A stretch of 64,000 bases of DNA, taken from positions 39,392,676-39,456,675 of the forward strand of contig CM049311.1 of the NCBI GenBank assembly GCA_026874595.1. Direction: 5' to 3'. The translations under genes and the position numbers were made by a program. The stretch's first letter is position 1. The number at the start of each line of letters is the position of its first letter. Of the stretch, positions 1 to 14,400 are shown piece after piece. The notes under the pieces were generated by a model that searched no databases, was not told the DNA's origin, and saw only the letters and a list, made by a program, of their open reading frames with translations. Origin of the DNA: Sipunculus nudus (lineage: Eukaryota > Annelida > Sipuncula > Golfingiida > Sipunculidae).

Positions 1-297
1 CAGTTGTGGCATTTGTAATATAATTTAATATTCCAAATAATGTTGATGGCAGAGAAAAGTTGTGTGTAGTAATATGAATAATATAAACGTTTTTATATGC
101 TAGAAAGAATAGTACATCCTTATGCATGCAATTAAGAATATTTTACCTCTTTTCATATGCCAGTTCAATTAAATATGCAGGGGAAGGTTTTATCCAGGAA
201 TTTTCAAAATTAGCAAGGATTATAGTGGTTTTTTTTCAAACTTGCTTAATACTACAGGTGGACTGTAATATATGAATGTTGTTTACTGTATGACCAG

Positions 298-471
298 GTC
301 CACCGAGACTTCCGCCTGTGGCTGACCAGTATGCCCAGTCCAAAGTTCCCAGTGTACATACTCCAGAATGGATCCAAGATGACAGTGGAGCCCCCTAAGG
401 GAATCAAAGCGAACCTGCTCAAATCCTACATGGGATTCAATGATGACTTCCTCAACTCTTGTGGCTTCAAG
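298..471 (+). CDS. DNAH1: DNAH1 exon: end of AAA6 (58 codons, phase 0/0)
   Basis: Acceptor ...TGACCAG precedes GTC CAC CGA; donor AAG|GTATGT at 472. Encodes the [19 protein letters not shown] and [20 protein letters not shown] stretches, the conserved DFRLWLTS...FP and KANLLKSY motifs that close the last AAA module. The polypyrimidine tract before the acceptor is weak. The gene must continue upstream of the window. The next certain exon starts 2951 nt downstream, also in phase 0. Confidence 0.93.
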
Positions 472-3400
472 GTATGTATCAAAGAGTTCTCAGACTCAAT
501 GGCTAGCTGATACATAAAATTCAGAGAGCTGTAAAATTTTGCATACTTATCTAGAATATGCACAGAAACAGAAAATAGAAAAATCTCATTCATAATACCA
601 TGAGTTATCTCATGAAATATTATGTGATAATGCAGTTACATGGATATTCAGGGTTAGTTTTTAGCTCAGCAACAGATAGCGATCACTTTGTCCGTCATCC
701 ATCCATCCAGCTTGCCATCGACATGGCACATCTTAACTGTTAGCCCAAAAAAATTTCTAACTGAAAATCCAGGGAGGTCAGTAAACACCTCGTTGGACAC
801 CTTAAAGAAAGCAGTGTTATCGGGCTTGTATTTGCACCCCAGAATAATTAAAAATTTGATACAAAAGCAACAGTATCTCAATAATTATTGTTTGGATTGC
901 CATGATTCTTCTTTTGCTTATTGATCATGGACAGTTTCTTCAGCTGCCAAAGACTGATGGTGCCACCTGTATTTTTTCTAATGTTTACACATTTTTTCTC
1001 TTTTTTTTGAGCATGGTGCCACCTGTATTTTTTCTAATGTTTACACATTTTTTCTCTTTTTTTTGAGACTGTAAAAAGAAAGCAGTGTTATCAGTTCCTC
1101 TGCTGTGGTTTCATCTAGTGTCCTTAAACACTCCTCATGCAGCATTAATACACAGCAGTTGTCCCAGATCTCCTTTCTTGTAACCGCTGCTTTGTAGAGC
1201 AGTATTCTCTGGGTTCAACCACCAGGGTGGGCACAGTGCAAAGCATTGTAATCAGACCAATGAGAGTGTGGTAACACATTGTGCATCCAGCTCCAAATTT
1301 AAAATATGTGACACCTGCTTTCGTTGGTCTGATTACACCAGGACACCAGCTCTCATTTATCTGATTCTTGGCCCTGTGCAAGAACCAGTGTCATCTTTGA
1401 GTTCAAGTCTGCCGAAATAAAGTATTTTTCCTCAGTTTTGCAGATGGGTAGACATATGCATGTCTTTCAAGAAAAAGACATTCTAGTTCACATATGTGTC
1501 CCAGTCAGCATGCAAAATTAAAACAAGGGGGTCAAACTAGTTTTTTTATAAAAATCTTATTCTTCCCTTGCATAATCTGTATAGACCAGTCATGATTGGA
1601 TTCATTCTTCACTTCTGTGTGACCCATCACTTAAGGAAGAACCCTGTCCACTTTGGTGTCGGAAGGTAAAAGGTCAAGATCACATCTGGAGTTAATTTCA
1701 GTTTGGTTCTTCAGACGATAACATTTCTGTTTTGAATGTTAGGCTATAATGTCATGCTTGTCAGCTGAGCATCATTACCCTTGGGTCACTTGTTTTCTAA
1801 AAATCCTAAAAATGCATATCAGTCTAAATACAAGCATGTTTATATAACCATGTAGGATGAGATATTTATACCGGATCCTGATGGTCCGCAGCTCCCCCTG
1901 AGAGTGAGTTATATATACAGGGTTCATGTACTTCCTAGGAATCCACAATGTAATTTGGCCCCATCTGACTTAGCTTTAATGTCTGTTGACGAAGGTCAGC
2001 ATTTCAGTAAAAAATCTTATTGAGCATTGTCAAACTGGGTAATTCTCAAAAGACAAGAAAAACTGTACATCAAACTCATGGTAATCATTTTTTGTAACAA
2101 ATTAAAAAAACCAGTGAACGCATGAATCACTGAACTTTAAGAGGCAATGCTATAAGAGTTACTGTGGTTTAATATATTAATGTGTGTCACACTGGTTCTC
2201 TAGAAAAAAAAAATAAATGCCAAGTTATACTGGTTATATATGTTTATAAAGTGGATTCCAATAGGAGATGAATGAACCATGTATGAAAGAAATTCTTGTT
2301 CAAGTTGTATTCATGTTTCAGTTAATGCCTGTATACCTTGTCTTTGAACCTTGTATGTTATATTGTGTTTGACCAGTTTCTTCCCGTTTAGAAAAATTGA
2401 TATATATTGTACAGAGGAGTGTTTGATTAAATTCACAGAGAAGCATATAGTCGCCATTGTTCAGTGGCAGTACTCTTGTAATTAAAAATAAGTATTAAAG
2501 AGGAATCAAATATCTGTCATTCAGCAAGCCATCACATAAGCTGTCTGAATTCATTTCTTAAATTAAAGTGAAATCTTACCTGAGGACCACCCTGCTGTAA
2601 CGACCACCCCTGCTAAGACGACCAGTTTATTTGGTCCCAGACTAATGTAAATCATCATAAAAATCTCCTGTAAACACAACCACTTTGGCTGGTCCTGCAG
2701 ATTTCACTCTGTTTTGGTAAATTTAGCATAATTATACAGTCTTGCCATATTTTTTTTAGAAAGTTGTGTAAAGTACTAGTATTTATCCAGCCACACACCC
2801 ATGCATTCCATCAAACAAAGATAAAAACAAGGTCTGCCATTAATATCATTTATTAAAATGACTCAATAATTCAGCTGACAGTGCCCGAATTAAAAGTCAA
2901 TCATTCCAGGCAGAAAGGTAAGCAGAGTCCAAGATTGCTTGGGTGAGAATATTAAAATGTACTAGTCAGATTCTCAAGGGGCACTGCCAGGTAAAACCAA
3001 ACACCAAGTGATACAATTATAATTATAAACACAAGACATAGTGCTGGGGAAAACCAAAAAAGGCCACTGCTGGATAAATATCCAGCTCCCCCTCCCCCCC
3101 CCCCCCAAAAAAGTAAAAATTCTTGCGACGTGCTGTTCAGTGGCAGGGTGCAAGAGAAAAGACTGGAGGATGGGGAGGTAATTCAGCTGACAGTGCCATT
3201 TATATATTATGGCTAGAATTTGCTCTAACTTTGTGTAAGAAGTAAATGTAAAATGAATTTGGAGCAGTAATAGTATCTTCATAATTAGGACCTGAGTTAG
3301 GTCTTCATTATCAGAGATTAAGAATGCAGTTTTCAGCTTCCTCTTTATGATAAGTAGCTGAGATTGCCTGTTTTTAAGACTCACTCTTCATTACTGGAGG

Positions 3401-5369
3401 CTGATATTGCTGTTTTTTTCAGACCCGCGAGTTCAAGCACCTTCTCTTGTCCCTCTGCTTGTTCCACGGAGTCACCCTAGAGAGACGGAAGTTTGGACCG
3501 CTCGGCTTCAACATCCCCTACGAGTTTACTGACGGAGACCTCAGGATCTGTGTCAGTCAGCTGAAGATGTTCCTGGTGGAGTATGAAGAGATCCCTTATA
3601 AGGTCGGTCAAAAGGGGAATCTGTTGTTGACATTAATACGTTTGCCTGTGTCTAGATGGGTCAAAAGTACCGGTAATGAATTTTTGTGCAAATTGTTTGT
3701 TTATACTTGTTGAGTCATTCTTCAGGGAGTTTTCTTAACTTTTCCTTAATCTTTATATTGCTCAGAAAAAATATTATAAATGCCAGTCTATGTTATACCG
3801 TGGATGTTCACCAGTCTTCATGGACAGATTGTCCCTGGTTGATACATAAACTACATGCACACTTTAACTGAAGGTAATACAAGAAAAACATGACAGGTAT
3901 AACTGTATTTATATGCTGTCTTCAAAATATGTGAACATAAACATACCATTATATGGGGGAGGGGGCTTAGTCCCCACCAAATCTTGCAAGACTAAATGAT
4001 GAATTTTGTTAGAACCTCAAGGATTTGCTTTAGTCTCTTTATAAAAGGTTCTGTTTTTAAGTGTACAGAAAGCTGAACTGCAGAGCATATCATTATTATG
4101 ATGTGCATTCAAAAGAAAACAGCTCTCCAATTAAAAATACTATGATAAGCAAGGCATAGCTACTTTTATAAGCAAGGCAAACACTGCTGTTAAAAACAAG
4201 GCAAATAATACTGTTATAAGAAAGGCAAACAATGGTAAAAACCTGTGAAACACTAATTTTCTGCAGGTATTGAAGTACACAGCTGGTCACATTAACTACG
4301 GAGGTCGTGTGACAGATGACTGGGATCGTCGCTGTTTGATGAACATCCTGAATGATTTCTACTGTCCTGATGTGATATCTGTGGAGCACTTGTACTCACA
4401 GTCTGGTATCTACAGACAGATTGATCCTGACAATGACTCTAATGTAAGTCACTCGTCTTCAAGGTGGTTAAGTATATTAATACATTTACTAAACAAATTT
4501 ACCATTTCGTTTTCTTTTTAACAGCATTATAAATGATTATGTCATAGATATTGCATCCATTTAAGTATATGATATATAATCATAACAGTAATAGACAGTG
4601 AAAACTCCACAACATGGACGTACAAGACCTCAGTATCTCTATAATAGAGAGGTGAGGTTTCTGTATTTCACATGATCTGGATCTTGGAATCTACACATCA
4701 TGGGACTGCTGTATGCTTCTGTAAAAGGGAGATGCCTGTACAAAGGAGATCCACTTAATTAACAGTATTTTTCATTGTTTAGATTTGCCCTTCAGGACCT
4801 GTTATATGAAATGTCTCCTGTCCTAATTTGATATGAATTCTTTCTTTTCTGCCAGATTTGTCATTTCAAGTAGAGTACTTCAAGACATCCTGAAACCATT
4901 TTATTTATTTGATTGTTGTACCTTATATTTTCATGAATTTTTGTTGAACCAAACTGCTGAACATCCATTAAAAGGGCACAAATCAAAACTCGTACAGTTT
5001 CAAATGCTACAGGTCATTGTGAAGGCCCATATGGTCAGGCTAGAAAAGAGGCTACAGGTGAAATGAATCGATTAGAATTTGACTTTTTTTTCTGACAGGG
5101 TTACATAGCTTACCTGAAGAGTCTTCCTATCAACGACACTCCAGAGGTGTTTGGTTTACATGACAACGCAAACATTACATTCGCTCAGAATGAGACATTC
5201 ACAAGTCTGTCAAGTCTGCTGAAGCTGCAGCCAAAGTCTGCGAGTGGCGGAGGCATGAGCCGGGAGGAGGTCAGTCTCAAATGGATTCATTGTCAAAACT
5301 TGCTGTGTTAATTTACAACTGGTTTAGTAGCTCTGCCTTGTTAGTAGGTTTATCTGTGGTTTCATAAAA

Positions 5370-5449
<80 letters not shown>

Positions 5450-8400
5450 ATTATATATAATTCATGTAACATCAGTTGTCTGTTAAAGACTTGTTGTTTC
5501 ATGGGGGGGGGGGGGGGGAGACATCAAAGTTTAGTATATAGACTTCCCACTAGATGGCAGCAAATTCTGGGTTCCCTTTCCAGATTTTTATCATCAGTAT
5601 GTTTGTCTAAATATCTTTGATAATCTGTCCTCAGATTGTGAATATTATCAGCTTAAAAAACAGATATGTTTTAGTTTGTTAAATTTGAGGGAATTTGAAA
5701 GAATCAGGTTCTTCTTCAAATCATCATCTTGTTTGAAGTGATGGATGGGATGGGAGCTGGGTTAATCATTCTCGAAAATTTAATGACATCTGGTTCATGA
5801 TTGTGTGAGTTATGTTGTGAAGAAACACACTCACAAACACATGAACATGGGTGAATGCATAACCTCCTGGTGGAGACAATAAATGTTGATGTCTTTTGTT
5901 CAGGCTGTAGAAGAGAGCGCCAAGGCCATCTTGGAACAAGTACCCCAGCCAGTGGATGTTGAACCAGTGATGGAGAAATACCCAGTGATGTACGAGCAAT
6001 CCATGAATACTGTACTCCTGCAAGAGGTCATAAGGTCAGTCAGCAAGAGGTCAAAGTCATGAATACATTTCAAGGTCTGAAGATGATACACCTTGAGGTC
6101 AAGGTCATACAAGGGATATTCTAATGATTGGTGTTAGTCACTTATGAAATTGTACATTGGTATTATATTGACAGAGCTCAAGTTTGCCTTGATCTTAAAG
6201 GTTTATTACCAGAAATATAGGATTTGGGGGAACAAAATAATAATTTAATAATAATTTCAGTACTAAATTTTCCCACTCAAGAGGCCTGTGGGGGAAACAT
6301 CTGTTTAGGTGAATGCAAGAATAAAACTATTTTAGTTTCATGCATTATTCAGTACAGACCTTGAAAGAAAGCTGAAGTTAATAGATACCTATAATTAGTT
6401 AATAATGCTTGTCATGTAAGATGGGTGTTTGTGATGTGTTGTTCAGGTACAACCGGCTGTTAGGCACCATCCGTAAGAGTCTGTCTGACCTGCTGAAGGC
6501 GCTGAAGGGTATGGTGGTGATGTCTCAGGAGCTGGAGGATATGTCTAACAGTCTGTTCAACAACCAGGTGCCAGCCATGTGGTCAGGCAAGGTCAGTCAT
6601 ACCTCAAATTACCGTAATGTCTACTTGAATTCGTACAGGAAAAAATAATTATTTTTCTCAGTGTGTGAATTATTATATGTAAAATATGAAAAATTAGAAT
6701 ATTGCAGGAGAGAAGATCGTTTGACACCTGAGAACCATTGATGGGCGATAATAGATGATGTACGGCAACTCCCATGTTAATTATTATTTAACACTTGTTC
6801 GGGAATATATGTGAGCGCTGCTGGTGACGAAAAAGATATCCAGTTTATCCCGTAACTGGCATTTTATAAACCGGTGTTTTATATATATATATATATATAT
6901 ACACACAAAGGGTTTTAGCCGCGCCGGTCTGGGGTAACCGGGACGGCCTGTACTGCCGGCTGTAACAGACTTAACATTTGTAACCCACAGACCGGCACAA
7001 AAGATCATAAAGATCGTCAAAAATCTAGCTACCGGCAATGGAACTACAGTAATTTATAACCCCAAACTGTTTAATTTGTACCTCATTAGTATGTTAACAA
7101 ATTTACTTGATCACGGCTGTGGTGCAAAAAAAATTGACAGGAGTCACTGATCACCTTAATATTACACATCAAATAAATTATTGGTAAACAAACAAGCAAC
7201 GAAGTGTTTCACAGTTTGGACATGAAAGGAAAACATCATTAGCCAGGGGTCTCTCACGGCCTACAGCGGTGCGTAGCATCTTAAGTGGTAAGAAAATGGG
7301 CTATTGTTTTGTAATACTTCATGGCAACATTTAAATCATTTACAAACATTATTTGTATGGATTACAGAATACGCCCTAATAAAATGGTAATGGATATTTT
7401 AGGGCGTTAATGAAATTTATTCGGGGTGCCACCTGGCGGCAAGTGAACTTATTACAGCCGTGAATATTTAATCTCAGCAGATTTATTTATATATTTCAAT
7501 AAATTGTTTATTTTACCCGTTTGGTAATTTCAGTGGAAAGAAATAGATGAAAAAAAATATATGTTTATCATATTTTTAAACTGGGATGGGGGAGTGACAT
7601 AAAAGGGGGAAAAAATTGGTAGGTTTGAACCAGGGGCACTTAGTTTACACTAAAGCAGTTCATGCGCCTTTAACCAAATGGCCACAGTAACCAACGAAAT
7701 ACACGGAAGTTTTTATTTGGGAGATTCTAATAAGATTTATACAGCGGGAAAAAAAATTATTTCACGGACATAACCGGGATTTATCAAATTAAAACACTTG
7801 AAGACAGCGGTATATCCTTTGTAGCTGCGGTTCAAAGCACTCTGACGATCTTCATTTAACCTTTGATGTCTTTTAGCACCAGGTCATGCCTGTGATCAGC
7901 GGTCCGTGCGAGGTTTGTCCCCAATGGATTACTAGTATATGATCATCAGCTAATGTGATTTTTGTCCCACTTACAAATCCTTCATATTATATTATTAAGT
8001 AAACAAAATATTATCGAAAAAAACACAATTTTTACCTCGAGTTCTATTGTTCAAATCACATTCATGCTGTAACAAGTCTGAAGCAAAGATGGCCCATCGG
8101 TATCAGTTAAGCGACAGTTTTTCCTATTTACATACATGAAGTCGCAAATCTGATAAAATTGTTCCGATAAATTATCATGTTACTTCCTCACACTAAGACA
8201 TAAAGATGTGTTGTTATCAGGTGAACAGCGTAGACATTTGATTCATCTCCGCATGCAAAGCTGTTTTAATCATAGCTACAATAACTGTTCATACGGACCG
8301 CCGGTGGTCACCGGCAATAGCTAATATCGGCACAGTATGTTGGTGTACGAATTCATATATGTAATATAGAAAAATATGATTCAGGAAATTTAAAGTGTGC

Positions 8401-11400
8401 GAACTAATGAAGGATACGAACTGATGTAGACATTACGGTACATACATTTCTGTGATAAATAATAGGGAAGTTTTGGATAGGTGTATTTCTTGTATGTTTA
8501 TGTATGTATCAAGTTTGTTTTTAAGAATGACATATTTTACATGAGAAAAGCCATATTATGCATGGTGATCCAGATTTCCTCCAATGTATCTTCCAACAAA
8601 ATTCCTAAAAAATATGCCCATAATCTGCCTGTCTGAGACAGGTTGTATTATATATATATGGTATTGGCAGCATCCATCCATTAGCTTCATAGTTTTGTTG
8701 CAGGAACTAACCAAGAATGATGGATTCTGATGAAACTCAAGAGAAATATTTATCAATATAATATTTTGCCTAAGTCTGATTCTCAGCAATTTCCATGCAT
8801 AGTCAATAAGGTCAGAGGTCACAGTACTTCTTTGTGGTATTGCTGTGATAACAAGGAACTGGATGTTTTTTTCTGACTTTCTTTATGAATGTTAAACCAT
8901 TAAAATTACCCTCCTAGATTCAGTTATCTGCAAAGACATACAACAGGTGTATTATTCACTCTTAATTGTGTTTCTAACATATAAGCCAGTCAACTAGGTA
9001 ACCAACGAAGACAAAAACATACCTCCTAGAGGGGGTGATAATGTTAAAATTTAGTTCTGTGTGTGAGATTGTTAACACTGTCATTTTAATCTCATCAGGC
9101 CTACCCCTCCCTGAAGCCGCTGGCATCCTGGGTTACTGACCTGGTCGAGCGTATGGCATTCATCAAGAAGTGGATTGATGATGGCATTCCAACAGTAAGT
9201 AACCACCTTTCCACCAGGTGGCACTTCTGTGGTGGTCCTTTCAGTGATCAAATATGTTATATATGTTACTACCAATAAGAATTTCTAAGGTTAATGTAAA
9301 TTGGGCTACTTAATTTTGGTCAAATACATGTTGTGTGTGAGTTTATCTTCTTATTAGCCACAGTGTCAGTGGTAAACATGTGCCATGTGTCAAGCTGTTT
9401 TAGTTTTGTTGATACATCTTTTGTGCAGGTTTTCCCCTATATTCCAGCTATATGCTAACATTTCCTGTATGACTAATATATCTGCCCTTGATGTAGTAAA
9501 CAATGTCTTCTGTATATTATATGTACATACATGTATAATTTGTTATAATTCCTTCAGGTTTTCTGGATCTCTGGATTCTTTTTCCCACAAGCCTTTTTGA
9601 CAGGAACTCTGCAGAACTATGCCAGAAAGAAAGTCATCTCCATCGATACAATCTCCTTTGGCTTCAAGGTATGTCACAGTTATGATCAGAAATTTAGAAA
9701 TATTGTAATTGAAAATTAGAAATAGCTGTGCCATCTGGTGCCCTTTCTATGAAACAAAGTATCACTGAGGGAGATGGCACTCCTGGTTAATTTTTTTAGT
9801 ATCATAAAAAGTGGATGAATTATAATTGGAGATTGTAAGAACTCTACTTTTATGAAAAACAGTATTGTTCAGGTACCAGTTTTATGTTTAATAAGAATAA
9901 TAAAACAAAATTACAAGCAACTAAGGTTAACTGAGATGTCACAGTTAATTTATACACAATTTGAAACTACCCCAGTAATTCTCCAAAATAGTTATTTAAA
10001 TATTGAAAAATGACTTAAAATCATGTTTGTGTTCCTATCACTTTCTGGATATCCCCACCAGGAGCCCTGTATTAAGCCTTCATGTTTTGTACACAGTATC
10101 ACACTTCAGTAACATGGGTTCACCAGGACAGTTTATGAACAAATGCTGCCCCTGATACCTGTGAATGGGGTTTTCTGTACTCAGGACAAAGGAATCACAA
10201 TGTCACAGTGATATAAAATCCCTGGAATTAATTACTCCCCATATTTAATGGATTGTTCTTTGGGTGTTACCCTAACCCTCTACAAAATTTCATAAAAATA
10301 TGCTCATTTTTTAGTGAATATACTGACAAACTAACAAACCAATCAACCAAGGGAAGATATAACAATTCCTGATGCGGGTATAAAAGAATGTCATCATACA
10401 GGTTTGGTAACTATACCAGATATGCATAAAATAAGCTAAGTTGTTTAATTCATACAGGATAAAATTAATGTTGAATGATTAGTTCAACTGAGAGCTCATA
10501 ATACGGGCTGCTTGTTTAATGCAGCACATTTTGGCATTAATAATTCCGAATGGTTGGGAGCGTGCATGTAATGAGGTAATTGTGGAGGAAATTGGTGCTC
10601 ATTTTCTGGTGATGGTCATTGTGGTTCTTTGGTGGAGTCATAGTGTACGTCATAGTTATCCTGCAGTTAGCAGTCTTGGCCTTGTTATATGGATTTGAAC
10701 ACTCTGAAAATTGTACTGTTTGGCAGATACAGGATGTGATGTTTATAGCTAGCAGTGATGATATCACAGATTACTAAGTGTTGATAACAAAAGAGGTACA
10801 TGAACATTAAGGTGGTTTTCCATAAGTGCATAGTCCGTGTCCATTGTCCTCAAGAATTTTGGACAGAATAGTTTCCAATTATCCATATGCATAGGCTGTA
10901 TCTGCATGCAACTGGGATTGATTTTCAGGTGCTACAAACATAGCTATCACCATGTTTTATGAAAGTTCTCTATTTTCAACTGGTAATAATGGCATTTCTG
11001 ACATCAATCATTTGGAATCACAATATATAATCATTTGTTTAAATTCTGATGTTTTGTTTTATCATCCATAAAGTTTTTATATGCATATATTATTTACAAT
11101 TATCAGTAAAGAGTATAAAATATTGCTAGGATCATTTAAAAAATTATCATAATTAGCTCAGCTGACTATAAGCCCAAAACTGGGTCTTTGCCACTTCGTT
11201 CCTTTGAGAAATTAAGGAAAAACCTCAATTTTTTATTAAAAACCTATTTTCACACTTCAGGACTGCCTAATAACAAAACCACTCATCTGTTTTTCCTCAT
11301 ATTTACCATAAACATTCCTCTATATAGTTCCTATGTACATGCCAGAAATTATGTCTGTATTATATAATTTTAAAAAGTTATGGGCCCAAACATAATGCAT

Positions 11401-14400
11401 TTTGTAAAAAATCAGGAAAGATATTTGATCACTTAACACAATACCTGTTAAAGCAATGGACTTTTTTTCCAGTAATATAATTTTAATTAATCAAAATTGA
11501 ATTGTATACCAAAAATTAGATCAAAATCTTTTAAATTTTTTTAAATATTAACAAAAGTAAAAAAATTGGTACCTTAAATTTCGCCCAACTTTCACCATGG
11601 CACGTTTTTTTCCTGTAGGTACTGTGGATTTAATTTTCACAGCATGTTTATGTTAGCATTTTGTCTGTTAACACCAAAAATTTGAAACTAGTTGATCAAA
11701 AACTGTAGATTTTATTCAAGTTTTCAAGCACCATGTAAGATATTGTTTACATCAAGCTAGTGTTATGCAGTTTGCAAGAGCTCAGCTCCCCAGTTTCAGC
11801 TCTCAGTCCCTAAAATTTGGCATACACTTAGATGTCTCCAAAATCCCCTACCATGCCAAGAATTTGGTCACTAGGACTTAATACCTTTGAGATATTATTG
11901 AAAAACTTCATTTTTCCATTAAAAATCCATTGTTACACTTCAAGACTGCCTAATATCAAAACCACTGATCTGACTTTAATCATATATAATATATATATTT
12001 TTCTATACATTCTCTATGCACATGCCAGAAATGATGTGAGTATAGCCTAATTGTTTTAAGTTATGGGCCCTAACATAATGCACTTTTTAAAAAAACAAGA
12101 AATATATTTACTCCCTTAACAAGGGGATTGCTGAAGCTAGAGATTTTTTTGTCAGGGATGTAACATTATTTAATCAAGATTCAATTGAATACCCAAAATT
12201 AGTTCTGAATTTTTCAAATTTTATAAGTTATTAGTATAAATATAAAATTAGTACCTTAAATTTTGCCCAACTTTGACGATGGCACGTTTGTTTCCGGTGA
12301 GCACTGTTGATATAATTTTCATATCATGCACACAAGGATTTCAGCTTTTTAGTTTAGAAAGCTGAAAGAAATTGGCCAAAAATTGTAGCCTTTATTAATG
12401 TTCTTATGAGACCCTGTCAGACCTTGGCTCTCTCCAGCCCCTCTTGAGTCACCTGGATGTTGACCTTGTTGAACTTTCAGCAAATTATGCATGCTTGAGG
12501 CGAGGCATTCACTGGGGCAGCCAGGCAGTTAATGGCCAGCCACAGTTGATCCAGGTGTCCAACCCAACTCATCTAGTAGTTTTAACCAACAACATAACAA
12601 TAAACAATAAATTAACAAATTGTTATTGGTTTTTAATAACAAATTAAAGAAAAATAGAAAAGGAATTTGTTAGTTTATAATAACAGGAAATTAACTTGCA
12701 GTTACTGGTGATATAAGAATCTTGTATCAATGGATAGAATGTCACATATTCCAAATAACACCATGCAGTTGAATTTTAATGATAAAAAAGTAAATCACAT
12801 TATTCATTTCTAATCATTAGGGATCATATGAAGGAAATTAATGATAGACAAAGATGCAGTTGATAATATTAATCTAGATTCCTACTGTGTCTAGTGTGTA
12901 CATTGATGTGAAATAAGTCAAAATGAATATATTACATTTATTTTTTTTAATATAAATAAAAGCCATAAAACCAGGTATTTATGATCATTATTTAAATGTG
13001 TGAATTTTGTATATTCTGGATTCTCAACATCGTTTGGTGAAAACTATATAAATACCAGACATGGTGCGAATACTTTGCAATTGTATTTAAATACGAATAT
13101 GAATATGTACTCCATTATAAAATTTCTTGCATAAAGAATGGGAATTCAGGTAAAAATGAAAGTATATGAATACCAGTGCAAATACTTTCAAATGTATTCA
13201 CGAATGCATTCATGAATATATTCTTTAATATTATTTTAATAATCATTTCAGTTATATTTTATTTTAAAAAATCATACAATTCTCTTATTATTTAATAAAA
13301 ATTATATTTGGGACAATATTTGTAATTTTTTTTTAATAAATAGTTACTCTTATATTATATGTTCTGCTTATAAGTTAAATGGCCAAGTCAAAACCTGTGT
13401 TACAATGGTACTCCATTTGTTAATAAAATAAATGAAATCAGTCCTCTTCCCTGTCTCCAAAGGTACTATCAAAATCATACATAAGCTAAACAACAACAAC
13501 TCATAATACAGCTTATATTTATTACCACACAAAACCAGCATGTGCCTCATTACTAAATCATATTTTTTTATCATATATAACAGCTGAGCACCGTGACCCA
13601 TAGGTCCCTTGTCTTTATGATTGATTCAGACCAGCTTTTGTTGCTGATATAAAGATATGTACCATTTATTTGAATAAATGGTAAAATGGCTTGTCAAAAA
13701 ACACCTGTCAACATGGAACATGGACTGTGCATACATATTTTTTGGAAAACGAACTTTGAGGATACTGACTACACATACAGACTACACACTTAAGAAAAAA
13801 GGCCTCATGATGCAATGCTGACAGAATGATGATACCATTGTAATACAAGATATGTAGTGGATATCATTGATGATGCCAGAATTACATGCAGTTAGTTGTA
13901 GAAATGATAGCTTCATGATATATAACACATAAAATTGATACTGCCTGTGATAACTGGAAAACAGACTAGTGGGCACCAATGACAGTGTTTGCATATTGAA
14001 CAATATGTGATGATTAAAGTTATGAATTAATGACCATTACTGAGAATATCTTTATTAATTTGAGGATATAAACTCTTCATTACATAAAAAATAGACATAT
14101 TAACTGACATATGCAATTAGTACTTAATATAATACATTATTTTATGTTTATTGAAACCAGTGATGTTAATATCAAAATATAACACTATATATGCCAGTAA
14201 TTAGCAATTTAAAACACTAAGTATTGAATTCTGAACTGAGCCCTTAAATTGCAAAAAATTATCAGTGTTATTCATGATAAATAAGACAATAAAAAATATT
14301 GAAAGATACTTATTTAGGACATGCAGTGTCAGTAAATTTCATTGAGGGAAGATTTAAAGTTACAAATCATGTTCAGTTTAAAAAAAAAGTTGAGGGAATG

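Noticed and set aside
688-924. Opposed 71- and 78-residue frames at 666-924
   Set aside because: They lie in the 5' leader and first unit of a family A element and have no family motifs.
3603-3713. Extension of the dynein exon past 3602
   Set aside because: After AAG|GT the translated sequence leaves the dynein family alignment, and the next exon continues it exactly at VLKYTAG.
11832-12050. Open frame shared between the two family B copies (also 61156-61338), starting [12 protein letters not shown]
   Set aside because: The two copies are nearly identical DNA, so a shared short frame is expected. The frame ends differ, there is no recognisable domain, and frames around it are riddled with stops.
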